Assembly (NCBI GenBank): GCA_949299015.1
Contig: CASFYT010000012.1
Coordinates: forward strand, 53,243-117,242
Reading direction: 5' to 3'
DNA length: 64,000 bases
Source: an uncultured Bacillota bacterium
GTDB taxonomy: Bacteria > Bacillota_I > Bacilli_A > RFN20 > CAG-288
Positions 32,416 through 39,672 of this stretch are shown piece by piece. Each line of letters opens with the position of its first letter. Positions within the stretch are counted from its first letter, which is position 1. The notes under the pieces were generated by a model that searched no databases, was not told the DNA's origin, and saw only the letters and a list, made by a program, of their open reading frames with translations. The translations under genes were made by a program, and so were the position numbers.

Positions 32416-33882
32416 TCACCTCGCTCTCTTGGTGCGTCGGAATTGATAGAGGGGCATCTCGTATCCGGCATAGTCGATCTTGTCCTGGAGCTTCTCGGCC
32501 CGGTAGGGGAGAAGGCGGAGCTTGCACTTGAGGATGGCCAGGATCATCAGGACCAGGTCGTCCATCGACGTGATGGCGATGTCATAGGTCGTGATCTCGT
32601 CCTTGCCCTGCATGAAGCGGTCGAGGAAGGCGGCGATGGCGAAGTCGGAGAAGCGGTTGACGTCCTCGTCGATCAGAAGCAGGCCCTGACGGTCCTCGTC
32701 GGTGAGCATGAAGTCGTCCTCCAGGGGCATCAGCTCCGTGTCCTCGACGATCCCGCGCTTGAAGGGAAGGGTCAGGGAGCGGGAATCGAGGTTGCCCTGG
32801 CGAAGCAGGAGCAGGGTCTCCCGCGCCTTGAGGCAGATCGGGAGCTCCTCGTAGTGGAGGGCCGGATTGGATTTGATCTCGCTGGCCATCGAGAGGATGA
32901 TCTTGTCGATCTTTCCCTTGACGGTCTTGTCCGTCGACGAGAGATAGTTGACCTTCTTCTGGACCGCCTCGGTGTAGCGGGCGTTGGCCGCGTCGATGTC
33001 GTTGAAGGCGACGGAGAGGCGGGAGAAGATGTCGATGACCTCGTTGATCGTCTTGATGATCTCGCTGGCGATCTCCTGTTCCTTGCGCTGGCGGTTGACC
33101 GGCTCCCCCTTGGCCTCGCGCACCATCAGGGTGATGAGGCGCTCGCTCGAGAGCCAGCGCCGGAGGATGCGGATCGTCGGCTGGGCGTAGAGGCCCAGGG
33201 AATCGAAGGTCTTCATCGGATGGTAGTAGCGGTCGGAGATGGAGACGCGGTATTCGTCGAAGTGCTGCTTGAGGGCGACGTTGGGATCGAGGACGGAGGT
33301 CAGGCGGTTTCCGAAGACGCAGATCTGCTGCTTCAGGAGCGTGACAGACATCTCGATCGTGTCGGCGTTGTGGCGGGCGTTGAGCAGGGAGCGGTACATG
33401 TAGTCGTCTTCCTTCTCGTCCTCCATCTTGAGCTCCGCATAGGTCTGGTGGACCAAGGGAAGATAGGAGCCGATGTCGCTGGTGAGCTCGTCGATCAGGC
33501 GCAGGAGCTGGATGGAATAGGCCGGAATGTAGAGGTACTCGACGTTCGTCCGCGGATTGCGGCTGATGATGAACCATCCGCAGCTCGAGAGCTTGCGGAC
33601 GACGTAGTTGATCTTGGAGGAGAAGTCGTCCTCGCCCTTCTCGAGAGCGATCTTCGTCTCCTCGCTCTTGTCGTCGAGCTGGTCCATCTCCACGGAAAAG
33701 AGCTCGAGCATCTCCTGTCCCTGGGATTTGAGCATGCCGACATAGTCCGAGCGCTTGATGTCGCTCTTGTAGAGCTTCAGGCAACGATAGAGGCAGACAA
33801 GGGCGAAGGCGTAGATCGCCTTGTATTTTCGTGACAGCGGGGAGAAGAGGTCCCCCGGAATACGGTCAAATAAACGGGCCAA
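32416..33882 (-). CDS. jetA: Wadjet/MksF-like kleisin subunit JetA (DUF5716-type)
   Basis: A 488-residue kleisin-like subunit. The N-terminal sequence MARLFDRIPGDLFSPLSRKY is characteristic of the JetA family. The rest is helical with winged-helix-like ends, and the middle contains RKEQEIASEIIKTINEVIDI. It probably bridges the JetC head domains. The start codon is TTG at 33880-33882, preceded by AGGTAGGG with suitable spacing; no ATG in frame fits the family N-terminus. It opens the operon from a promoter TTGTAT - 17 bp - TATAAT (33915-33943). Confidence 0.9.
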   Translation of the reverse strand: MARLFDRIPGDLFSPLSRKYKAIYAFALVCLYRCLKLYKSDIKRSDYVGMLKSQGQEMLELFSVEMDQLDDKSEETKIALEKGEDDFSSKINYVVRKLSSCGWFIISRNPRTNVEYLYIPAYSIQLLRLIDELTSDIGSYLPLVHQTYAELKMEDEKEDDYMYRSLLNARHNADTIEMSVTLLKQQICVFGNRLTSVLDPNVALKQHFDEYRVSISDRYYHPMKTFDSLGLYAQPTIRILRRWLSSERLITLMVREAKGEPVNRQRKEQEIASEIIKTINEVIDIFSRLSVAFNDIDAANARYTEAVQKKVNYLSSTDKTVKGKIDKIILSMASEIKSNPALHYEELPICLKARETLLLLRQGNLDSRSLTLPFKRGIVEDTELMPLEDDFMLTDEDRQGLLLIDEDVNRFSDFAIAAFLDRFMQGKDEITTYDIAITSMDDLVLMILAILKCKLRLLPYRAEKLQDKIDYAGYEMPLYQFRRTKRAR

Positions 33883-33914
33883 TGGTGTTTCCCTACCTTG
33901 TTTTCTCTAGGAAA

Positions 33915-33943
33915 ATTATAGTTTTTCCCTGCCGGGAATACAA
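33915..33943 (-). promoter_or_regulatory. jetABC promoter
   Basis: TTGTAT (33938-33943), 17 bp, TATAAT (33915-33920) on the minus strand. The transcript leader before the TTG start would be about 25 bases. Confidence 0.7.
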
Positions 33944-34115
33944 CAGGAAAGACATTTTTTCCGAGAAGAGTTTCCTTTTCCCTTCCCTTTTCTTTCAAAG
34001 AAACAACTTATTGAATCGGATGCCTATATGATAACTAGGCAGCTCAGAAAGGGCGATGGGAGGAGGCGGGGAACGATTTTCGCATTTTCCCCTTAAAAGA
34101 AGGCGGAGGAGGCCT

Positions 34116-34128
34116 TATAATCAAAGGC
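34116..34128 (+). promoter_or_regulatory. -10 box directly before the DUF1624 gene (probable leaderless start)
   Basis: TATAAT (34116-34121) ends seven bases before ATG 34129, the same geometry as the phosphatase promoter at 6244. There is no -35 match of note. GGAGGAGG lies upstream of the -10 and so could not serve this start as a ribosome site. Confidence 0.5.
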
Positions 34129-35040
34129 ATGAAAAACGACGCAACCGAAGTCTTTCCCAGGAAACGTCCGAAGCGGGTCTACGAAGTCGACCTCTTCCGC
34201 GGCCTCCCGATCTTCCTGGTCGTCCTCTACCACCTCTGCTACGACATGGTCCAGCTTCCGGGCCTGATCGCCAACTACCGCGTGCTCATCGGCAACTATC
34301 CCGCCTTGGAAGGGCTCGTCGCCTTCTGCCAGGACATCCTCTCCAATCCCGTCATCCACGACTGGCTCGTCCCCTTCTTCGCCGGGATGTTCCTCTTTGC
34401 CTGCGGCGTCTCGACGAGCCTCTCCCGCAACAACGTCCGGCGCGGACTCCTCCTGCTCCTGTGGTCCGTCCTGCTCTCCGTCGCGACCTCGATCCTCAGC
34501 GGAATCCTCGGCGAGAACGTCTTCATCGGCTGGGGCATCCTCCACGTCATGGCCTTCACGATCCTCCTCTACGGCCTTGCGGAGCGCTTCTCCCGCAGGG
34601 TCCTCCACAAGGAGATCCATCCCCTCGTCTGCCTCTTCCTCGGCGTCCTGATCTATCTGCTCGGCCTCCTGCTCCGCTCCGGGATCGAGACCTCCGCGGG
34701 CGAAGTCATCCAGTGGCCGACCTCCTACGTCTCCGGAAGCTTCTCCGATTGGCTAAAGCAGGACCCACTCTCCTTCTTCAAGTCCGCCCTGGGCATGACG
34801 GGCAACTACGTCGACTGGTGGCCGATCTTCCCCTTCTCCGGCGTCATCCTCATCGGCATGGCCTTCGGAAAGGTCCTCTACGGCGAGAGGAAGGAAAGCC
34901 GCCTTCCCTTCCTCTCCTTCCCGCTCTTCCGCCCCCTCCTCTTCATCGGCGGCCATACGCTCTGGGTCTACATCCTCCATCAGCCGATCGCCATCGCCGT
35001 CCTCTATCTCGTCCTCTCCTCCATGGGGTTCCATCTATGA
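34129..35040 (+). CDS. DUF1624-like membrane acyltransferase (HGSNAT-like)
   Basis: A 303-residue membrane protein with about eight helices. The N-terminal R-V-Y-E-V-D-L-F-R-G motif, followed by VVLYHLCYDM, is the start signature of the DUF1624/heparan-alpha-glucosaminide N-acetyltransferase-like family. GWGILHVMAFTILLYG and HTLWVYILHQPIAIAVLY near the end also fit. The family moves acyl groups across or at the membrane onto sugars or lipids. Its stop overlaps the start of an acyl-CoA ligase gene (ATGA), which supports a shared acyl-transfer pathway: the ligase activates the acid and the membrane protein transfers it. This link is inference. Confidence 0.8.
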   Translation: MKNDATEVFPRKRPKRVYEVDLFRGLPIFLVVLYHLCYDMVQLPGLIANYRVLIGNYPALEGLVAFCQDILSNPVIHDWLVPFFAGMFLFACGVSTSLSRNNVRRGLLLLLWSVLLSVATSILSGILGENVFIGWGILHVMAFTILLYGLAERFSRRVLHKEIHPLVCLFLGVLIYLLGLLLRSGIETSAGEVIQWPTSYVSGSFSDWLKQDPLSFFKSALGMTGNYVDWWPIFPFSGVILIGMAFGKVLYGERKESRLPFLSFPLFRPLLFIGGHTLWVYILHQPIAIAVLYLVLSSMGFHL

Positions 35041-36635
35041 ACAAGGATACGCTCTACCGTACGGTCGAAGTCCATCGCCACAGCACGGCCAACGCCCTCT
35101 ACTTCCGCCGGGAGTCGATTCCCTTCCCCCTCTTCCTCCGACGCGTCGACGAGATGGCGGACAAGCTCTATCGCCTGGGAGTCCGCAAGGGGACGGTCGT
35201 CTCCCTCCTCTCCCCCAACGTCCCGGAGTGCATCGTCGCCCTCTACGCCCTGAGCAAGATCGGGGCCACGATGTCCCTCCTCCATCCCCTCCTCCCGAAG
35301 GAGGTGCTGCGGAGGTCCCTGGAGGAGACCCATAGCGACGTCCTCCTGATCCTGGACGTCCTTTGGAAGAACTACGAAGGCCTCAACCTTCCCCGGACCT
35401 ACTTCCTCTCCGCCCTCCCCGACCTCGAACCCGTCGCCCGCCTCTTCTTCCCGCTCCTGTACCGAAAGGAGCTTCGCGGGCTCGACAAGGAACGCTATCT
35501 CCATCGGATCGCCTGGGAGAAGGCCGACTTCGACGTCAACGAGGACGCCGATGCCGGTTCGATCCTGCTGCGCTCGGGCGGGACGACCGGAAGGAGCAAG
35601 ACCGTCGTCTGCACCGAGCACGGCATCTCCTTCGTCACCCGGCAGAGCGAGGAGATCCTCTGCCACGAGTGCCGGGGCCATTCGATGATCGGCGTCCTTC
35701 CCGTCTTCCACGGCTTCGGCCTGGCGATGGGCATCCACGCCCCGCTCTCCAACGAGGCCGCCTCCTGCCTGATGATCAACTACGACGGCAGGGAGATCGT
35801 CTCCAAGATCCGGCAGAACAAGCTCAACGTCCTCCTGACCATCCCCTACATGACCGACAAGCTCCTGCGCCAGAAGGGCTTCTCCGGAAGGAAGCTGAGG
35901 AACCTCCTGTCGACCTTCATCGGCGCGGACAAGCCCGAGCTCTCCCTCTTCCAGCGCTTCGACGAGAGGATGAAGGAGGCCCAGAGCGTCAACCGCCTCC
36001 TGGAGGGATACGGCCTGACGGAGACCATCACCGTCAACTTCGTCAACACCCTCCGGGACAACCGGATCGGCTCGGTCGGAAAGCCCCTCCAGGGCGTCCG
36101 CCTCCGCATCGCCGACGAGGCGGACCTCAGCCGGGACAAGGGCGACAACCAGGTCGGCCGCATCCTCATCTCCTCCGAATCGGTCTGCCTGGGCTACCTG
36201 GACACCCCCGAGGAGAAGCAGCCCTTCCACGTCGACGCGGACGGGACGCGCTGGCTAGTCACCGGCGACGTCGGCTACCGGGACGAGGACGGCTTCCTCT
36301 TCTTCGTCAACCGCGAGCGGGACGTCGTCAAGATCGCGGGCTACAACGTCTTCCCCAGCGAGATCGAGAAGGAGGCCAACGCCTATCCCGGCGTCCTCAC
36401 CAGCGCCGCCGTCCCCATCGAGGACCGGAGGCATCCCTACGTCGTCCTCTTCGTCCAGCGGGAAGGGAAGGAGGGAAAAGAAGAGTTCGCGAAAGGGCTG
36501 CGCACCTACCTCCAGGACCGCCTCATCCGCTACGCCGTCCCCGAAAAGATCCTGCTCGTCGACCACTTCCCCCGCACCGACATCGGCAAGATCGACCGGA
36601 AGAAGCTGAAGGAGGGATACCTCGCCGGAAAGTGA
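35037..36635 (+). CDS. AMP-dependent acyl-CoA synthetase/ligase
   Basis: A 532-residue ANL-superfamily adenylating enzyme. Motifs: phosphate loop SGGTTGRSKTVVCT, substrate-pocket YGLTET, adenine-binding TGDVGYRDEDGFLFFVNRERD, hinge GYNVFPSEIE and the C-terminal catalytic Lys in PRTDIGKIDRKKL. It forms an acyl-adenylate and then a thioester. The acyl specificity is unknown; AYPGVLTSAAVPIED is typical of medium or long-chain ligases and polyketide-type starters alike. It is coupled to the DUF1624 membrane protein upstream and followed by a terminator overlapping its stop. Confidence 0.9.
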   Translation: MNKDTLYRTVEVHRHSTANALYFRRESIPFPLFLRRVDEMADKLYRLGVRKGTVVSLLSPNVPECIVALYALSKIGATMSLLHPLLPKEVLRRSLEETHSDVLLILDVLWKNYEGLNLPRTYFLSALPDLEPVARLFFPLLYRKELRGLDKERYLHRIAWEKADFDVNEDADAGSILLRSGGTTGRSKTVVCTEHGISFVTRQSEEILCHECRGHSMIGVLPVFHGFGLAMGIHAPLSNEAASCLMINYDGREIVSKIRQNKLNVLLTIPYMTDKLLRQKGFSGRKLRNLLSTFIGADKPELSLFQRFDERMKEAQSVNRLLEGYGLTETITVNFVNTLRDNRIGSVGKPLQGVRLRIADEADLSRDKGDNQVGRILISSESVCLGYLDTPEEKQPFHVDADGTRWLVTGDVGYRDEDGFLFFVNRERDVVKIAGYNVFPSEIEKEANAYPGVLTSAAVPIEDRRHPYVVLFVQREGKEGKEEFAKGLRTYLQDRLIRYAVPEKILLVDHFPRTDIGKIDRKKLKEGYLAGK

Positions 36636-36656
36636 CGGCCTCGGCCGTCCTTTTTT
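36633..36656 (+). terminator. Terminator of the DUF1624/acyl-CoA ligase operon
   Basis: GACGGC (36634-36639), CTCG loop and GCCGTC, followed by CTTTTTT. It overlaps the stop codon. Confidence 0.88.
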
Positions 36657-36662
36657 GGACGC

Positions 36663-36693
36663 AAAAAAAGGGGAGGAGATTCCTCTCCTCCCC
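36663..36693 (-). terminator. Terminator of the large acidic lipoprotein gene
   Basis: A 10-bp perfect stem (36670-36679 with 36684-36693) and TTCC loop, with seven T on the minus-strand 3' side. Confidence 0.92.
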
Positions 36694-36706
36694 GGAAAGT
36701 CCCTTC

Positions 36707-39100
36707 CTAGGCCTCGACGAGGGCCAGGAGGTCGGGATCGATCGTCGTCGTCCCGACGCTGCCGATGCTCAGCACCGCGTAATTGCCGCCGAGCTCAATC
36801 GTCGTCTGGCTCGAGTCGGCATAGTAGTAGCCCAAATTGACGATGAAGCCGATGGTCAGCTCGCCACTCGCTTCGTCGAAGAGAATCTCGAAGTTGGAAT
36901 ACGTGTCCCCCTCTGTGCTGAAGTAGAGACCGATCATCGAATAGAGGTCATCCTGGAGGTTGGCATCCTCCGTCGTGTATCCGCCGTCCACGCCGTCCAC
37001 CGGAACGAAGCTGGGATGCAGCAGGGCGACGTCCATCATCGTGTAGAGGAACACCGACTGGTAGTTCCCTTCGTAGGTCTGCTGGAGCGTCGCACTCCCG
37101 CCGGAGACCTCGTACCTGCTGGCTGTTCCGTCGTCGCGGTTGACGAAGAGCTTGTCGGTCATTCCGGAGGCCTCGTCGTAGTCCATGTGAGCCGCCTCGT
37201 CCGTGTACCGGTAGACGGCCGTCAGGAACGGATCATCGATGGTAATCTCCCCGGTCTGCTCGCCCGTCTCCTGGTCGATCGGGGCATGGAGATAGGAGAT
37301 GGAGACGTCCATCGTGTAGTTGGACGAATTCAGGAAGTTCTCCTCGATCCAAAGGGAAAGAGCCGTATCGACCTTCGGCGTCTCCGGATCGTAGAAGTAG
37401 AAGTAGACGATGCCCTGGGAATCGGCCGGCCAGAGGCTGATGTTGAGGATCGTGCCGTCCTGCAACGTATAGGAATAGTAGCACTCGCCATAGGAGTCCT
37501 CTTCCACGAGGACCCATCCCGCCTCGACAAGCAGCGCGCCGAAGGCATCCGCCGCCTCGGAGGCCAGCATGTCGGCTCCCACACTCAGGATGTAGGTTTC
37601 CATATAGTCGTCGTATTCCCACATGGCCCCTTCCGGGCAGTACCACGGGACGAGGTCGGAATCGATGCCGTAGTAGGCCATCTCGTCGACGATGCCTTCG
37701 ACCTCCGCCCAGCTCGTGGGCGCGGCATAGGGGACGTAGTCCTCGATGCCATAGGGAAGGGTGGCCTCACCGACGGCGCTCACCTCCATCTCGGCGGTCG
37801 TGACGATGGACATGCCGAGGAAGGACAGGGTCTCCGTGTAGCGGAAGAGATAGCTTCCGTCTTCCTGGAAGGTCACCGAGAGCGAACCGTCGTCCGGAAT
37901 GGCGAGGTCCGATCCGGTCGTCTCCCTCAGGCCGAGGGGATCCGGAACCAGGACGCCCGCATCGGCGCTGATTCCCAGCCCAGAAGCCAGGGTATAGGTA
38001 TTCCCATCCTCGGAAACGTCGAACATCCTCGCATCATATCCAAAGGTCGGCATAGCCAAGACATCGGCAAATGTCGCATTCTGAACAGGTCCTTGTCCGA
38101 CAAGGTTTTCTCCTTCAAGAACAACTTCCGCAACACCGCCGTCCACGGCGAGGTAGCCGATGGGGGACGGCAGGATGTCCGAATCGAGAAGGATGCCGTC
38201 GGCCGTATAGAGGGCGCTGGTCACATACGTCTCGACATCGCCTCCTCCGTAGTCGATCGCAATCGTTCCGTCGACGGTATAGTTCCCCTCCTGCAGCGCC
38301 TCGAAGAGGTCCTGAAGCCGATCGGTCTGCGCATTGTCCGGACGCGGCTCGATGGCGGGAAGGTCGAGGGTTGCCGGATCGACGAGCTCGAAGAGGTAGG
38401 AGTAGGTGAGGGTGTAGGCGCCAAGGTCGGCGTCCTCACCGGTCTCGACATGGGAAAGCTCCACCGAGACGATGTTGTAATCCGCGTCAATCGTCGCCGT
38501 CAGCGTATCGAACGGAATGTCGGTATACAGCGTGGTGAAGTAGCCGATGTCGGAGATTTCCTGCTCCGTGACGTCGAACGTGACGGTCGTTCCTTCGACC
38601 GTCAGGTCCTCTTCCGTCAAGGCGAGGAAGGGATTGGAGAAGTAGTCGGCGAAGACCAGGTTCTCCCCACCTTCTTCATAACGGACAACCTCGACCGTGT
38701 TCGTATACGGGTCGAGTTCTGCCGTCGCGACGTATCCCTCCTCGTCGGAAACGTAATCGCTGAGGTAGGCCAGCGCTCCCGTCTCGTCGTACTCGGCGTT
38801 GTAGAAGCGGCTAGCCGAGGCATAGCCTTCGATGGTGGAGACGTAGGCTTCCGACCCCTGTGTTTCCGTCACGACCGACTGGGTCAACGTTCCGGAGAAG
38901 GCGAGCTCGTCAGACTGAAGCTTGGCGAGGACGTCCGCGATCGTCGGAACGCTCGAGCTGGAAGAGGAGGAGGAGGAAGAGGTTGTCGTAGACGAAGTCG
39001 AAGTCGAAGTGCCGGTGGACGTGCTGGTGCTGGACACCTCGTCGCAGCCCGCCGCCAGAAGGGGAATGAGGGCAAAGAGACTCATCCATTTCCTTTTCAT
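36707..39100 (-). CDS. Large acidic lipoprotein of unknown function
   Basis: 797 residues. Signal peptide MKRKWMSLFALIPLLAAGC with the lipid Cys at 19, then a Ser/Thr-rich linker (about residues 24-50). The mature protein is very rich in Asp, Glu, Tyr and Thr and poor in Lys/Arg. It seems built of related beta-rich segments of some 250 residues: two start with a variant of an Asn/Ser-Tyr-T-hydrophobic-D pattern (GNYTVDGTIAIDY and SSNYTMDVSISYL), preceded by lengths of helix. I do not recognise the family. Size, anchor and acidity suggest a surface ligand-binding protein. It is monocistronic, with TATAAT at 39131-39136, AAAGGAGG, and a strong terminator. It lies beside the starch locus and may belong to it. 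Confidence 0.82.
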   Translation of the reverse strand: MKRKWMSLFALIPLLAAGCDEVSSTSTSTGTSTSTSSTTTSSSSSSSSSSVPTIADVLAKLQSDELAFSGTLTQSVVTETQGSEAYVSTIEGYASASRFYNAEYDETGALAYLSDYVSDEEGYVATAELDPYTNTVEVVRYEEGGENLVFADYFSNPFLALTEEDLTVEGTTVTFDVTEQEISDIGYFTTLYTDIPFDTLTATIDADYNIVSVELSHVETGEDADLGAYTLTYSYLFELVDPATLDLPAIEPRPDNAQTDRLQDLFEALQEGNYTVDGTIAIDYGGGDVETYVTSALYTADGILLDSDILPSPIGYLAVDGGVAEVVLEGENLVGQGPVQNATFADVLAMPTFGYDARMFDVSEDGNTYTLASGLGISADAGVLVPDPLGLRETTGSDLAIPDDGSLSVTFQEDGSYLFRYTETLSFLGMSIVTTAEMEVSAVGEATLPYGIEDYVPYAAPTSWAEVEGIVDEMAYYGIDSDLVPWYCPEGAMWEYDDYMETYILSVGADMLASEAADAFGALLVEAGWVLVEEDSYGECYYSYTLQDGTILNISLWPADSQGIVYFYFYDPETPKVDTALSLWIEENFLNSSNYTMDVSISYLHAPIDQETGEQTGEITIDDPFLTAVYRYTDEAAHMDYDEASGMTDKLFVNRDDGTASRYEVSGGSATLQQTYEGNYQSVFLYTMMDVALLHPSFVPVDGVDGGYTTEDANLQDDLYSMIGLYFSTEGDTYSNFEILFDEASGELTIGFIVNLGYYYADSSQTTIELGGNYAVLSIGSVGTTTIDPDLLALVEA

Positions 39101-39591
39101 GGATTGTCATCCTCCTTTCAAGATGGGGTCATTATAGCAACCTTGGAAACGATGAAAAGAAGGAAATTTCAACCTCTGGGCAGCAGCAGAGGAAAAAGTG
39201 CCAAAATTAGGCGATTTTTCCACAAACGGAATGTCGGCCTTCAAAATGTAAGCGGTTTCGAAAAGCCCTTCTTCCTTCTCCGAAGGGAACTCTCTTTTCA
39301 CTCCTCAATCCCCTCGGACGAGAAGGAAGATGGGCGCTGCGGCCACGATGAAAAATTGAACGGAATCCTTGGGGATTTTCTCTTCCTGATGAACAAAGGC
39401 CGAGCGGAGAAGGACTTCCGGGCTTGCATTTTCCTTTCCCAAATCCTATATTGGAATCGGTGTCCGGCAACGGACCCTCCTTTCCCTCTTGAAAGGGCAT
39501 TCCCTGACCCTTCAAGAGTTCCTGACGGGCTTTGCCCCCTCAAAGCCTGTCCCTCCTTTCATGCAAGGCAAGTTCTCCTTTCCCTGCCTTG
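39101..39591. other. Structured intergenic region between lipoprotein and pullulanase genes
   Basis: No gene supported. It contains the lipoprotein promoter (-10 TATAAT at 39131-39136, minus strand), a cre-like box TGTAAGCGGTTTCG (39247-39260), and three hairpins in a row: CTCTTGAA/TTCAAGAG (39486-39493 with 39511-39518), GGCTTTG/CAAAGCC (39528-39534 with 39541-39547) and GCAAGGCA/TGCCTTGC (39562-39569 with 39584-39591). They could be a long leader or a small RNA. Confidence 0.45.
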
Positions 39592-39632
39592 CAAAAAACG
39601 CCGCGTCCCCTCTGACGACGCGGCGTTTTTTC
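39592..39632. terminator. Terminator of the starch operon (bidirectional)
   Basis: An 11-bp stem AACGCCGCGTC (39597-39607) with GACGCGGCGTT (39617-39627), flanked by A6 and T6 tracts. About 40 bases past the pullulanase stop. Confidence 0.92.
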
Positions 39633-39672
39633 ATGGAAAAAGGAGGGGATCTTCTCCCCTCCTCACGGCGGA

